A DNA stretch of 64,000 bases from Ralstonia pickettii (GTDB taxonomy: Bacteria; Pseudomonadota; Gammaproteobacteria; Burkholderiales; Burkholderiaceae). The notes beneath the pieces were generated by a model, which was not told where the DNA came from, did no database searches, and was given only the letters and a program-made list of their open reading frames with translations. Positions 37,983-46,886 of the stretch are shown in pieces. Each line of letters starts with the position of its first letter. Within the stretch, counting starts at the first letter, position 1. The stretch covers positions 1-64,000 of the forward strand of contig NZ_MCGB01000074.1 of NCBI RefSeq assembly GCF_001699815.1, given 5' to 3'. The position numbers were made by a program, and so were the translations under genes.

Positions 37983-38052
37983 GAGTGATCTCCTAGATCT
38001 CGCAAGAGCAAGAAGAGCGTCCTGCCTCCCGGCCGCTCCCCCCGCGCCGATT

Positions 38053-38067
38053 GTTTCAATTTGAAAC
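38053..38067. promoter_or_regulatory. Palindromic operator candidate at the livK start site
   Basis: GTTTCAA-T-TTGAAAC is a perfect 7+1+7 palindrome beginning about 7 bp downstream of the livK -10 box, that is, at the predicted transcription start. This placement is typical of a repressor site. The protein that binds is unknown. Confidence 0.55.
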
Positions 38068-38073
38068 GCGCGA

Positions 38074-38101
38074 ATTGTATCCCCTTTTATTGCGGATGCA
38101 A
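38074..38101 (-). promoter_or_regulatory. livK promoter
   Basis: On the minus strand, TTGCAT (38101-38096) and TACAAT (38079-38074) are 16 bp apart, a good sigma-70 match about 90 bp upstream of the livK ATG. Confidence 0.6.
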
Positions 38102-38327
38102 TACGCGTCGCAACAACGATTTTTACTGTAACTACGCCGCTTTACGGGCTTTCCCCAATGCCCAAACAGGCGTCATTTCGCGCAGGCATTCGCGAACGGC
38201 GCATAGGCTAATCAAGAAGCGTGCCAGAGTAGGGGAAACCCCCTATTCATGCGGCTTGGCGGGCAATTGCCACGGCAAATCAAGGCTTCGCCGGTATTGA
38301 CGAGGTTTTTGCGACGCACAAAACAAT

Positions 38328-38353
38328 ACGGCCACTCCCGGAGAAGTGGCCGT
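38328..38353 (-). terminator. Terminator of ispH
   Basis: ACGGCCACT and AGTGGCCGT form a 9-bp stem with an 8-nt loop. Read on the minus strand it is followed by ATTGTTTTG, and it lies about 80 bp past the ispH stop. Confidence 0.65.
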
Positions 38354-38435
38354 CGATTCCTCAAAAGCGCTTTATGCACCGCATTAGGGCGCACCGTTTT
38401 TGTGCGCTTTTAAGTGGGCATTTACATAAAGGGAT

Positions 38436-39419
38436 TCAATTGATTTGAAGCCCCCTCGGAAGGGGGAAAGACATGTTTTCCTGAATACCGTCGAGCGGGC
38501 GCACGGTGCGTGCGCCCAGCGCCTTGAGCCGATCGACAATCGATTGCGCCAGCTCTTCGGGTGCCGACGCCCCCGCGGTCAGGCCCACGCGGCGCTTGCC
38601 AGCCACCCATTCGGGGCGCACCTGTTCAGGTGTATCCACCATATAGGCAGGTACGCCCAGCTTTTCGGCCAGTTCACGCAGGCGGTTCGAGTTCGAGCTG
38701 TTCGGGCTGCCGACCACGATCACCACTTCCACCTGCGGCGCCATGAACTTCACGGCGTCCTGGCGATTCTGCGTCGCGTAGCAGATGTCCTGCTTCTTGG
38801 GCTCGTGCACGGCCGGAAAGCGCGCTTTGATGGCCGCCACGATCTCCTGGGTCTCATCCACCGACAGCGTGGTCTGCGTCACGTAGGCCAGACGCGTCGA
38901 GTCTTTCACCTCGAGATGCGCAACGTCATCGACGGACTCAACCAGCAGCATGCCGTCGTTGGCCTGCCCCATGGTGCCTTCCACCTCGGGATGGCCCTTG
39001 TGCCCGATCATGATGATCTCGAAACCCTGCGCACGCATCTTCGAGACTTCCACGTGCACCTTGGTCACCAGCGGGCAGGTCGCATCGAACACGCGCAGGC
39101 CGCGCGCTTCCGCCGCCTCACGCACCGCCCGTGACACGCCGTGCGCACTGAAGATGACTGTGCCACCCACTGGCACATCGTCGAGTTCCTGCACGAACAC
39201 CGCGCCCTTGTTGCGCAGATCGCCAACCACATAAGCGTTGTGCACGATCTCGTGACGAACGTAAATCGGCGCGCCAAACAACTCCAGCGCGCGCTCGACG
39301 ATCTCGATGGCACGATCCACGCCGGCGCAGAAGCCGCGCGGCTGCGCCAGCAAGACCTCGGCGTCGGCCTGGGTGACAGGATCAATGGGATCGAGCGGGG
39401 CGTTCACAGCGTTGCTCAT
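38436..39419 (-). CDS. ispH: 4-hydroxy-3-methylbut-2-enyl diphosphate reductase
   Basis: Last step of the MEP isoprenoid pathway, giving IPP and DMAPP. The 327-aa protein has the [4Fe-4S]-ligand cysteines in [24 protein letters not shown] and the later [10 protein letters not shown], plus [10 protein letters not shown]. It is directly downstream of an SlpA-like FKBP gene (1 bp gap), the usual fkpB-ispH pair. Confidence 0.96.
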   Translation of the reverse strand: MSNAVNAPLDPIDPVTQADAEVLLAQPRGFCAGVDRAIEIVERALELFGAPIYVRHEIVHNAYVVGDLRNKGAVFVQELDDVPVGGTVIFSAHGVSRAVREAAEARGLRVFDATCPLVTKVHVEVSKMRAQGFEIIMIGHKGHPEVEGTMGQANDGMLLVESVDDVAHLEVKDSTRLAYVTQTTLSVDETQEIVAAIKARFPAVHEPKKQDICYATQNRQDAVKFMAPQVEVVIVVGSPNSSNSNRLRELAEKLGVPAYMVDTPEQVRPEWVAGKRRVGLTAGASAPEELAQSIVDRLKALGARTVRPLDGIQENMSFPLPRGLQIN

Positions 39420-39420
39420 A

Positions 39421-39915
39421 TCAGAGGATGCCGATCAGCTGGACTTCAAACACGATCGTCTGACCGGCCAGCGGGTGGTTGAAGTCAAACAATGCCGAGG
39501 TCTCGCCCACTTCCTTGAGCACACCGGCATATTTGCCGCCGCTCGGCGCATTGAACTCAACCAGGTCGCCCGGCTGGTAATCCTCTTCGAACGAGGAGTT
39601 CTCCCGCAGCGTGGCCAGCGACACGCGCTGCAGCAGTTCCGGATTGCGTGGGCCGAACGCATGCTCCGGTGCCAGCCGGAACGTCGTGCGCTCGCCCTCG
39701 CGCATACCAAGCAGCGCCTGCTCCAGCGTGGGCGCCATCTGGCCCTGGCCGAGCAGCAGCGTGGCCGGTTTGTCGTCGAAGGTGGTAACGATGTCGGTGT
39801 CGTTTTCCAGCGCGATGCGGTAGTGCAGCGTCAGAAAGGAATCCGGGCCAACCACCTTGCCTGTGCCGCTTGGCGTCGCCGCGGACGCCTCGTTCACCAA
39901 ATTTTGCACGCTCAA
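39421..39915 (-). CDS. FKBP-type peptidyl-prolyl isomerase (SlpA/FkpB-like)
   Basis: A 164-aa cytoplasmic isomerase/chaperone of the SlyD/SlpA group: [13 protein letters not shown], then [24 protein letters not shown] (flap region) and a C-terminal [11 protein letters not shown]-like segment. It assists folding by cis-trans prolyl isomerisation. Paired with ispH as in many proteobacteria. Confidence 0.93.
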   Translation of the reverse strand: MSVQNLVNEASAATPSGTGKVVGPDSFLTLHYRIALENDTDIVTTFDDKPATLLLGQGQMAPTLEQALLGMREGERTTFRLAPEHAFGPRNPELLQRVSLATLRENSSFEEDYQPGDLVEFNAPSGGKYAGVLKEVGETSALFDFNHPLAGQTIVFEVQLIGIL

Positions 39916-40028
39916 CCTGCTTGACCAAAAAGTAACCCGTTATTGTACGTCAGCCCTCCGCGCTGCCGCAGGCGCGACGCGCGCCGCACTCCCGCTGGCA
40001 GGGCCTTTCCTCCGCGCATCCCAACCCT

Positions 40029-40703
40029 ATGGCAATCGTCGACTGGCCCGCCCACGAGCGGCCGCGTGAAAAACTGCTCGCCCACGGCCCCGCTGCGCTC
40101 TCCGATGCGGAGCTGCTGGCCATCTTCCTGCGCGTGGGCGTGCCAGGCAAAAGCGCCGTCGACCTCGCCCGCGAACTGCTCGCGCACTTCGGGTCCCTCG
40201 CGCGGCTGTGTCATGCCTCTCAACAGGAGTTCTCGTCGATCAACGGCATGGGCCCCGCCAAATACGCACAACTGCACGCGCTGCTGGAAGTTGCCCGGCG
40301 TGCACTGAAAGAAGACTTCACGCAGGGTCAGACCTTTGAATCCGCACAAAGCGTGAAGGATTTCTTGCGCCTGACACTCGGCCACCGCCCGCATGAAGTG
40401 TTCGCCTGTTTCTTTCTAGATGTACGGCACCGGCTGATCGCTTGGGAAGAACTCTTCCGCGGCACGCTGACCGAAGCCCGCGTCTACCCGCGCGAGATCG
40501 CGAAGCGCGCGCTACATCACAATGCAGCCGCCGTGATCCTGGCCCACAACCACCCCACCGGCAACACTGAACCCAGCGAATCCGACGTCATCCTGACCCG
40601 CGAACTGTGCCGCGCGCTGGCAATGCTCGACGTGATCGTCCTGGATCACATGATCGTCGGCCGCAACCACGTCTACGGCTTTCTCGAACACGGCAAAATG
40701 TAG
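40029..40703 (+). CDS. radC: RadC family JAB-domain protein
   Basis: A 224-aa protein with an N-terminal helix-hairpin-helix-like region (about 1-90, containing SINGMGPAKYAQL) and a C-terminal JAB/MPN metalloprotease-like domain. The JAMM motif HNHPTGNTEPSESD is intact. RadC was once linked to recombination repair; its actual reaction remains unclear. ATG 40029 gives the canonical MAIVDWPAHERPREK. It lies divergent from the FKBP gene and upstream of rpmB. Confidence 0.93.
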   Translation: MAIVDWPAHERPREKLLAHGPAALSDAELLAIFLRVGVPGKSAVDLARELLAHFGSLARLCHASQQEFSSINGMGPAKYAQLHALLEVARRALKEDFTQGQTFESAQSVKDFLRLTLGHRPHEVFACFFLDVRHRLIAWEELFRGTLTEARVYPREIAKRALHHNAAAVILAHNHPTGNTEPSESDVILTRELCRALAMLDVIVLDHMIVGRNHVYGFLEHGKM

Positions 40704-40750
40704 TGCCGATGCCGCATCGCACGGGGCCCAACGGCAATCCATCGATCTCG

Positions 40751-40780
40751 TTGATTTGTCAGCGGTTTTGTGTGTATAAT
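40751..40780 (+). promoter_or_regulatory. rpmB-rpmG promoter
   Basis: TTGATT (40751-40756) and TATAAT (40775-40780), 18 bp apart. Transcription should begin near 40787, leaving a leader of about 97 nt before rpmB. Confidence 0.7.
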
Positions 40781-40804
40781 CCGCGTTTCGCTGAAGTCCC
40801 ACCT

Positions 40805-40857
40805 CTACAGTGGCGCTGCGCTTGGTTTTGGTCCCAGCGCCCGGTCGCAAACTGTAG
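40805..40857 (+). promoter_or_regulatory. Structured 5' leader of rpmB
   Basis: Two stacked perfect helices: CTACAGT (40805-40811) with ACTGTAG (40851-40857), and GGCGCTG (40812-40818) with CAGCGCC (40835-40841). There is a 16-nt apical loop and a 9-nt one-sided bulge (40842-40850). It ends 15 nt before the Shine-Dalgarno. Such a leader could be a ribosomal-protein feedback site; no known class is recognised. Confidence 0.55.
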
Positions 40858-40883
40858 CCAACGAATTTAGTTAGGAGTGCTCC

Positions 40884-41117
40884 ATGGCACGCGTCTGTCA
40901 AGTGACCGGGAAAGCGCCGATGGTCGGCAATAACGTTTCCCACGCAAACAACAAGACCAAGCGCCGTTTTCTGCCGAACCTGCAGAATCGCCGCTTTTGG
41001 GTCGAATCCGAAAACCGCTGGGTCAGCCTGCGCGTCTCGAACGCTGGTCTGCGCCTGATCGATAAAAAAGGCATCGACGAAGTGCTCGTGGACCTGCGCG
41101 CACGCGGCGAAGTCTAA
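40884..41117 (+). CDS. rpmB: 50S ribosomal protein L28
   Basis: A 77-aa ribosomal protein starting [20 protein letters not shown] with the conserved [12 protein letters not shown] and [15 protein letters not shown]. An AGGAG site precedes the ATG. First gene of the rpmB-rpmG pair. Confidence 0.97.
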   Translation: MARVCQVTGKAPMVGNNVSHANNKTKRRFLPNLQNRRFWVESENRWVSLRVSNAGLRLIDKKGIDEVLVDLRARGEV

Positions 41118-41130
41118 TTAGGAGTTAAAC

Positions 41131-41301
41131 ATGGCCAGCAAAGGCGGACGCGACAAGATCAAGCTGGAATCGACCGCAGGTACGGGTCATTTCTACACGA
41201 CCACCAAGAACAAGCGCACCAAGCCGGAAAAGATGGAGATCATGAAGTTCGATCCCGTCGCCCGCAAGCACGTCGCTTACAAGGAAACCAAGATCAAGTA
41301 A
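41131..41301 (+). CDS. rpmG: 50S ribosomal protein L33
   Basis: A 56-aa protein, [20 protein letters not shown] through the C-terminal [11 protein letters not shown], the normal length and sequence of proteobacterial L33 without zinc-binding cysteines. An AGGAG lies 8 bp upstream and rpmB ends 13 bp earlier. Confidence 0.97.
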   Translation: MASKGGRDKIKLESTAGTGHFYTTTKNKRTKPEKMEIMKFDPVARKHVAYKETKIK

Positions 41302-41345
41302 TCCTCGCGGATTGCGTATCTTGTTTCCGTCGGCATGACCGACAG

Positions 41346-41373
41346 CAAAAACCCGCTTTCAAGCGGGTTTTTT
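41346..41373 (+). terminator. Terminator of rpmB-rpmG
   Basis: AAACCCGCTT and AAGCGGGTTT form a 10-bp stem with a 2-4 nt loop, followed by a T-run, 45 bp after rpmG. Confidence 0.88.
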
Positions 41374-41479
41374 GTTGCCTGCGGTTTGGCGCATGCTGCG
41401 GTGTACACTGCTCCTCTTTCCGATTGACACGCGACTGTGTTATTTACCAGTTGCGTCTGAACCGCGTTCCGCGTCTTCC

Positions 41480-43081
41480 ATGAATTTCGATGTTGCCGTT
41501 GTTGGCAGCGGCTTGGCGGGCCTGACCGTCGCCCTGCACCTAGCCGATCACCGCCGCGTGGTCGTCATCAGCAAACGCAGCCTGCCGGAAGGCGCCAGCG
41601 ATTGGGCGCAGGGCGGCATTGCCGCCGTGCTCGATTCGGGCGACAGCCATGACGAACACGTCGACGACACGCTCATCGCTGGCGCAGGACTGTGCGATGA
41701 AGCGGCTACCCGCTACATCGTCGAGAACGGGCGCTCGGCCATTGAATGGCTGATCAGCCATGGCGTGCCTTTCACGCGCGATGAGCAGGCCGAACTCGGC
41801 TTCCACCTGACACGCGAAGGCGGCCATCGCCATCGACGCATCATCCACGCAGCCGATGCCACCGGCCATGCCGTCGTCACGACGCTGGTTGAGAAGGTAC
41901 GCAACCACCCGAACATCACGCTGCTGGAAGACCACTTCGCGATCGACCTGATTACCGATGCGAAGCTGGGTCGGCCGGGCATGCGTTGCCATGGCCTCTA
42001 CGCGCTCGACATTGCATCGGGCCATGTCAAGACGATTACCGCGAGCCAAACCGTGATGGCCACGGGCGGTGCGGGTAAGGTCTATCTCTACACGACGAAT
42101 CCGGACACGGCCAGCGGCGACGGTATTGCCATGGCGTGGCGAGCGGGCTGCCGCGTGGCGAACATGGAGTTCATCCAGTTCCACCCCACGTGCCTGTACC
42201 ACCCGTTCGCGAAGTCCTTCCTGATTACCGAGGCCGTGCGCGGTGAAGGCGGCAAGCTGATCCTGCCCGACGGCACGCGTTTCATGCCCGCGCACGACGA
42301 TCGCGCAGAACTGGCTCCGCGCGATATCGTCGCCCGCGCGATCGACTTCGAGATGAAGAAGCGTGGGCTGGACTGCGTCTATCTGGACATCAGCCATCAG
42401 AGCCCGGCGTTCCTCAAGGAACATTTCCCGACCATCATGGCGCGCTGCCTGGAGCTGGGCATCGACATCACGCGCCAACCGATTCCGGTCGTGCCGGCGG
42501 CGCACTACACGTGCGGCGGTGTGGTCACAGACCACCTCGGGCGCACGGATATCGCCGGCCTGTACGCCGTTGGCGAGACTGCTTACACCGGCCTGCACGG
42601 CGCCAACCGGCTGGCGAGCAATTCGCTGCTGGAATGCATGGTGATCGGGCGTGGCGCGGCGGAAGACATCCTGGCGCAGCCGCCCTCGAACCCGACCTCG
42701 GTGCAGATTCCCGCGTGGGATGAGAGCCGCGTGACCGATCCCGATGAGGAAGTCGTCGTCTCGCACAACTGGGACGAACTGCGTCGCATGATGTGGAACT
42801 ACGTCGGCATCGTGCGCACGAACAAGCGGCTGGAGCGGGCGCAGCACCGCATTGCGCTGTTGCGCGAAGAGATTACGGAGTACTACGCCAACTTCCGCGT
42901 GAGCCACGATCTGCTCGAGCTGCGCAACCTCGTCGAGGCCGCCTCGCTGATCGTCGACAGTGCGCTGTCACGGCATGAGAGCCGCGGCCTGCATTTCTCG
43001 CGCGACTACCCCGAAACGCTACCCAAGGCACTGCCGACGGTCATGCAGCCGACCCATCGGCAGATCGCCCGGAAACGCTGA
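41480..43081 (+). CDS. nadB: L-aspartate oxidase
   Basis: FAD enzyme oxidising L-aspartate to iminoaspartate, the first step of de novo NAD synthesis. The 533-aa product has [15 protein letters not shown] (FAD Rossmann), [27 protein letters not shown] and [15 protein letters not shown], with a helical C-terminal domain. ATG 41480 gives [11 protein letters not shown]. It is convergent with the nadA-nadC pair that completes the pathway. Confidence 0.96.
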   Translation: MNFDVAVVGSGLAGLTVALHLADHRRVVVISKRSLPEGASDWAQGGIAAVLDSGDSHDEHVDDTLIAGAGLCDEAATRYIVENGRSAIEWLISHGVPFTRDEQAELGFHLTREGGHRHRRIIHAADATGHAVVTTLVEKVRNHPNITLLEDHFAIDLITDAKLGRPGMRCHGLYALDIASGHVKTITASQTVMATGGAGKVYLYTTNPDTASGDGIAMAWRAGCRVANMEFIQFHPTCLYHPFAKSFLITEAVRGEGGKLILPDGTRFMPAHDDRAELAPRDIVARAIDFEMKKRGLDCVYLDISHQSPAFLKEHFPTIMARCLELGIDITRQPIPVVPAAHYTCGGVVTDHLGRTDIAGLYAVGETAYTGLHGANRLASNSLLECMVIGRGAAEDILAQPPSNPTSVQIPAWDESRVTDPDEEVVVSHNWDELRRMMWNYVGIVRTNKRLERAQHRIALLREEITEYYANFRVSHDLLELRNLVEAASLIVDSALSRHESRGLHFSRDYPETLPKALPTVMQPTHRQIARKR

Positions 43082-43090
43082 GGCTTAGCC

Positions 43091-43990
43091 TTAGTCGACG
43101 ATCCGCAAAGAGAAGTCGGTTGCGCGCACGTCCTTCGTGAGCGCGCCGACGGAGATTCGGTCCACGCCGGTCTCGGCAAAGGTGCGGATCGTCTCGATGT
43201 TTACGCCGCCGGACACCTCGAGCAGCGCCCTGCCCGCCGTTACGCGCACAGCCTCGCGCATCGCGGGCGGTTCGAAGTTGTCGAGCAGCACGGACGTGGC
43301 ACCTGCCGCCAGTGCTTCATCCAGCTGCGCGAGCGTTTCCACCTCAACCTGAATCGTCACGCCTGCGTTCAGCGCCTGCGCCGCACGCAGGGCCGCTGTC
43401 ACGCCACCTGCCGCAGCGATGTGGTTTTCCTTGATCAGGATGCCGTCGTACAAGGCTAAGCGCTGATTCTCGCCGCCACCGATCCGCACGGCGTACTTCT
43501 GCGCCAGGCGCAGGCCCGGCAGCGTCTTACGTGTGTCGAGCACGCGGGCGCGCGTGCCTTCGACGGCTGCGGCGTAACGCGAAGTCGCCGTCGCCACACC
43601 GGACAGCAACTGCAGGAAGTTCAGCGACGGGCGCTCAGCCGTCAACAGCGAACGCGCCGGGCCCTCGATCTCGCACACCACGGAATCGGGCGCCATGCGA
43701 TCGCCTTCGTGCTGACGCCACGTGACCCGCAGCGTCGGGTCAACGGCGCGCATGCACGCATCGAACCAGGGTGTGCCGCAGAGCACGGCGTGCTCACGCA
43801 CGATCACGCGCGCGCGCGCAAGGCGATCGGCGGGGATCAGCAAGCCAGTGCGGTCGCCCGTGCCAACGTCCTCGGCAATGGCTGCGGCCACATTCGCGGA
43901 CAACGCCTCGCGCAGTGCCGGGCCAAAGCCATCGAAAATTGCCTCAGCCGCAGGGGCGAGACGCGTCGTGTTCATCTGTGTTGCCGTCAT
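43091..43990 (-). CDS. nadC: Nicotinate-nucleotide pyrophosphorylase (carboxylating)
   Basis: Converts quinolinate and PRPP to nicotinate mononucleotide. The 299-aa protein has the QPRTase pattern: [53 protein letters not shown] and a C-terminal [22 protein letters not shown]. Its ATG overlaps the nadA stop (ATGA at 43987-43990), so the two are coupled. Confidence 0.96.
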   Translation of the reverse strand: MTATQMNTTRLAPAAEAIFDGFGPALREALSANVAAAIAEDVGTGDRTGLLIPADRLARARVIVREHAVLCGTPWFDACMRAVDPTLRVTWRQHEGDRMAPDSVVCEIEGPARSLLTAERPSLNFLQLLSGVATATSRYAAAVEGTRARVLDTRKTLPGLRLAQKYAVRIGGGENQRLALYDGILIKENHIAAAGGVTAALRAAQALNAGVTIQVEVETLAQLDEALAAGATSVLLDNFEPPAMREAVRVTAGRALLEVSGGVNIETIRTFAETGVDRISVGALTKDVRATDFSLRIVD

Positions 43991-45135
43991 GCCGGGCCGA
44001 TTCCTTGAAAGAGTTGTGCGTTCGCGGCCAGGTCGCCTTGCGGGCGAACCGTGGCTTTCTCGCGCGCGGCAAAGTCCAGCATGCGATCGATGCAGACCAC
44101 GGCTTGCCGCCCGATGGCCGGATCGACGTGGATCTCGTTGCGACCGGTTTCCAGCACCTCGGCCAGATTGGTCAGCGCGTTCATCGCCATCCAGGGGCAA
44201 TGCGCGCAGCTCTTGCAGGTGGCAGCGTTGCCGGCGGTCGGCGCCTCGATGAAGCGCTTGCCCGGGGCGGCCATGCGCATCTTGTGCAGGATGCCGTTGT
44301 CGGTCGCGACAATAAATTCCTGCGCCGACAATGACTGCGCTGCGGCAATCAGCTGCGAAGTCGAACCCACGACATCGGCCTGGGCCACGACCGATTCCGG
44401 CGATTCCGGATGCACGAGAATCTTCGCGTTCGGGTGCTCGGCACGCAGCAGGTCAAGCTCCACGCCCTTGAATTCGTCGTGCACCAAGCACGAGCCCTGC
44501 CACATCAGCATGTCGGCGCCGGTCTGCTTCTGAATGTAGCTGCCGAGATGGCGATCGGGTGCCCACAGGATCTTCTTTCCCTGCGCGTGCAGGTGCTGCA
44601 CGATCTTCAGGCCGATGGAAGACGTCACCATCCAGTCCGCGCGCGCCTTCACGGCGGCGCTGGTATTGGCATAGACGACCACGGTGCGATCCGGATGCGC
44701 GTCGCAGAAGGCGGCGAACTCATCCGGCGGGCAACCCAGATCCAACGAGCAGGTCGCATCCAGATCAGGCATCAGCACGGTCTTTTCAGGACTCAGAATC
44801 TTGGCGGTCTCGCCCATGAAGCGCACGCCCGCCACGATCAATGTCTTAGCCGAATGGTCGCGGCCAAAGCGCGCCATCTCCAGCGAATCGGACACGCAGC
44901 CACCGGTCTCCTCGGCCAGATCCTGAAGGTCGGCGTCAACGTAGTAGTGCGCGACCAGCACGGCCTCGCGTTCCTTGAGCAGGCGCTTGATGCGGGCCTT
45001 CAGTTCGTCGCGTTCCTCACGCGACAGCACCGGCGGCACCTTGGCCCAGGCGTGAGCCACGCAACTGGCGCCGGATTGCGCCTCGGAAAGCATATCCGGG
45101 CGCTCGAATTCAACCGTCTTGATGTGGGTTTCCAT
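43987..45135 (-). CDS. nadA: Quinolinate synthase
   Basis: Joins iminoaspartate with dihydroxyacetone phosphate to give quinolinate, using a [4Fe-4S] cluster. The 382-aa protein has [19 protein letters not shown], the first cluster Cys in [10 protein letters not shown], and the C-terminal [13 protein letters not shown]. Start [10 protein letters not shown] at 45133-45135 follows GGAGA; a longer in-frame start at 45153 lacks a ribosome site. Confidence 0.95.
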   Translation of the reverse strand: METHIKTVEFERPDMLSEAQSGASCVAHAWAKVPPVLSREERDELKARIKRLLKEREAVLVAHYYVDADLQDLAEETGGCVSDSLEMARFGRDHSAKTLIVAGVRFMGETAKILSPEKTVLMPDLDATCSLDLGCPPDEFAAFCDAHPDRTVVVYANTSAAVKARADWMVTSSIGLKIVQHLHAQGKKILWAPDRHLGSYIQKQTGADMLMWQGSCLVHDEFKGVELDLLRAEHPNAKILVHPESPESVVAQADVVGSTSQLIAAAQSLSAQEFIVATDNGILHKMRMAAPGKRFIEAPTAGNAATCKSCAHCPWMAMNALTNLAEVLETGRNEIHVDPAIGRQAVVCIDRMLDFAAREKATVRPQGDLAANAQLFQGIGPA

Positions 45136-45220
45136 GGTGGTCTCCGCGTCCATTCGCGCTGTGAAAGCGCCAAGAAGCTGGCGCGGCAATGAAACGGACG
45201 GCGTGTGAGGAGGACTGGCA

Positions 45221-45239
45221 CCGCGATACATTGTCGCGG
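45221..45239. promoter_or_regulatory. Inverted repeat upstream of nadA
   Basis: CCGCGA and TCGCGG are a perfect 6-bp inverted repeat around a 7-nt AT-richer centre (TACATTG), 86 bp ahead of the nadA start codon. It may be an operator or a hairpin in the leader. NAD genes often have dedicated repressors (NrtR, NadQ), but no such assignment can be made from this site. Confidence 0.35.
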
Positions 45240-45279
45240 CTTGCTAAAAATGTAAGTTGTGGCAGTTTACCCAAAAGAA

Positions 45280-45303
45280 AAGCCCCGCTGCGGAGCGGGG
45301 CTT
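45280..45303 (-). terminator. Terminator of the desaturase gene
   Basis: AAGCCCCGCT and AGCGGGGCTT pair around a 4-nt loop. On the minus strand it is followed by TTTCTTTTG, 20 bp past the desaturase stop. Confidence 0.88.
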
Positions 45304-45322
45304 CACCTATGAAACAAGAAAC

Positions 45323-46531
45323 TCAGGCGTAACGGCGCAGGCGCACAGCAAATTCCTGCAGCGCGTGGATACCGCTTTCCTCAGCACGCTTGCACCACTC
45401 TTGCAGCTGATACAGCAGTTGCTCACGCGTGGCGTTCGATCGGCCCCACAGGGCGCCAAGCTCACGGCGCATCTCAACGAAGGTGTGCAGCGCCGAATGG
45501 TCCGACACGATTTGGGAGAGCTGCTCGCGCTGCGGCGCGCCCAGTTTCGTCTCGTCGCGGTGGAACCACTTGCGGGCCGGCTTGAGTGCGCGGTACTCGA
45601 CAGCGCGCGAGTCCTTCAGCTTGGCCAGCTCCTGGCGGTAGGCCGCCTTGACGGTCTTCGCGTAGCGGGCCATCACGTCGTAGCGGTTGGCGATGATGGC
45701 TTCCAGCGTGTTCTGGTCGACCGGCTTCACGTCGCCAAAACGGGCCTTGGGCGCCACTTTCTTGACTTTCGCCAAACCGACGATTTCCAGCGCGCGGATG
45801 TAGCCCCAGCCGATATCGAACTCGTACCACTTGACCGAAAACTTGGCCGACGTAGCGTACGTGTGGTGGTTGTTGTGCAGTTCTTCGCCGCCGATGATGA
45901 TGCCCCACGGCGACACGTTGGTCGAAGCGTCTTCGCAGTCGAAGTTGCGGTAGCCCCAGAAGTGGCCCAAACCATTGATGATGCCGGCAGCGTGGATCGG
46001 AATCCACAGCATCTGCACCGCCCACACCGTGAGGCCCAGCGCGCCGAACATCAGCACGTCCAGGATCAGCATCAAACCGACGCCCTGCCACGTGAACTTC
46101 GAATACACGTTCTTCTCGACCCAATCGTCTGGCGTACCGTGGCCGAACTTCTGGATCGTTTCCTTGTTCTTGGCCTCAGCGCGATACAGCTCCGCGCCTT
46201 CCATCAGCACCTTGCGGATGCCTCGGGTCTGCGGGCTGTGCGGATCCTCTTCGGTTTCGCACTTGGCGTGGTGCTTACGGTGAATGGCGGTCCATTCCTT
46301 GGTGACCATGCCCGTGGTTAGCCACAGCCAGAAACGGAAGAAGTGTCCGGCGATGGGATGCACGTCCAGCGCACGGTGCGCCTGGCAGCGGTGCAGAAAA
46401 ATCGTGACGCTGGCGATCGTGATGTGCGTCATCACCAGCGTGAAAATCAGGATCTGCCACCAGGCCCAATCCAGGGTGCCGTTGGCAAGGAAAGTCAGAA
46501 AGGAGTCGATCAAAGTGTTCTCCGTGGTCAA
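45323..46531 (-). CDS. Acyl-CoA/fatty acid desaturase (delta-9 type)
   Basis: A 402-aa integral membrane di-iron desaturase with all three histidine boxes: HRCQAHR (about 47-53), HRKHH (about 84-88) and HNNHH (about 219-223), and four hydrophobic segments. It introduces a cis double bond into acyl chains, probably delta-9, tuning membrane fluidity. The C-terminal 120 residues are a charged extension. An operator-like repeat lies about 70 bp upstream. Confidence 0.92.
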   Translation of the reverse strand: MTTENTLIDSFLTFLANGTLDWAWWQILIFTLVMTHITIASVTIFLHRCQAHRALDVHPIAGHFFRFWLWLTTGMVTKEWTAIHRKHHAKCETEEDPHSPQTRGIRKVLMEGAELYRAEAKNKETIQKFGHGTPDDWVEKNVYSKFTWQGVGLMLILDVLMFGALGLTVWAVQMLWIPIHAAGIINGLGHFWGYRNFDCEDASTNVSPWGIIIGGEELHNNHHTYATSAKFSVKWYEFDIGWGYIRALEIVGLAKVKKVAPKARFGDVKPVDQNTLEAIIANRYDVMARYAKTVKAAYRQELAKLKDSRAVEYRALKPARKWFHRDETKLGAPQREQLSQIVSDHSALHTFVEMRRELGALWGRSNATREQLLYQLQEWCKRAEESGIHALQEFAVRLRRYA

Positions 46532-46886
46532 CTCGGGTGATCAAAGCAGCCTTTGGTCCATCAATCGATCCGGACGTTGCTGCCTCTTAAGGCCATCCAC
46601 TGTCGCAGCGTTACGACAATGGGGTCGTGTTGGCGGGGATTCGGGTGTTGACACCCGGCTTGCGCGTCACATCGGCGAGCTTTCCGACCGCCGTTTATAT
46701 GACCTCCGCCCCAGCGCAATACAAGGTATTCGCGGCGTCTTGTCGCAAGTGCGATGCCTTTGCGACGGGGCCGTCAATTCCTACGTGGGATCATCCAACA
46801 TTTTAACCGAATACCCCCTCGATTCCATGGGGGAAAACCGCTGGTTTGACCTCAGGCAAGTGGGCACCGTTCCGCCCGCAGGTGTG
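46532..46886. other. Intergenic region between the desaturase and mscS genes
   Basis: 355 bp with no convincing gene. It contains the inverted repeat at 46599-46620 near the desaturase start. On the mscS side there is a weak CCCCC...GGGGG dyad (about 46814-46833). No clear terminator for the mscS operon is seen. Confidence 0.5.
46599..46620. promoter_or_regulatory. Operator candidate upstream of the desaturase gene
   Basis: ACTGTCG and CGACAAT are a 7-bp inverted repeat with one mismatch around 8 bp, about 70 bp before the ATG. Desaturase genes are often under TetR-type regulators such as DesT; whether this is such a site is unproven. Confidence 0.35.

Larger units (their letters stand above)
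37983..38435. other. Regulatory region between livK and ispH
   Basis: 453 bp without a gene. The livK-proximal 120 bp hold the livK promoter and palindrome. The ispH-proximal end holds a terminator hairpin (38328-38353) and a second weak hairpin (GCGCAC/GTGCGC, 38389-38407). The middle (about 38110-38320) shows only short unconvincing frames. Confidence 0.6.

Noticed and set aside
38158-38211. 17-codon frame upstream of livK
   Set aside because: Very short, no ribosome site, on the opposite strand to livK, and no terminator after it to suggest a leader peptide.
40871-40883. GGAG/CTCC pairing at the rpmB ribosome site
   Set aside because: Only a 2-nt loop would remain, which is too tight for a stable hairpin.
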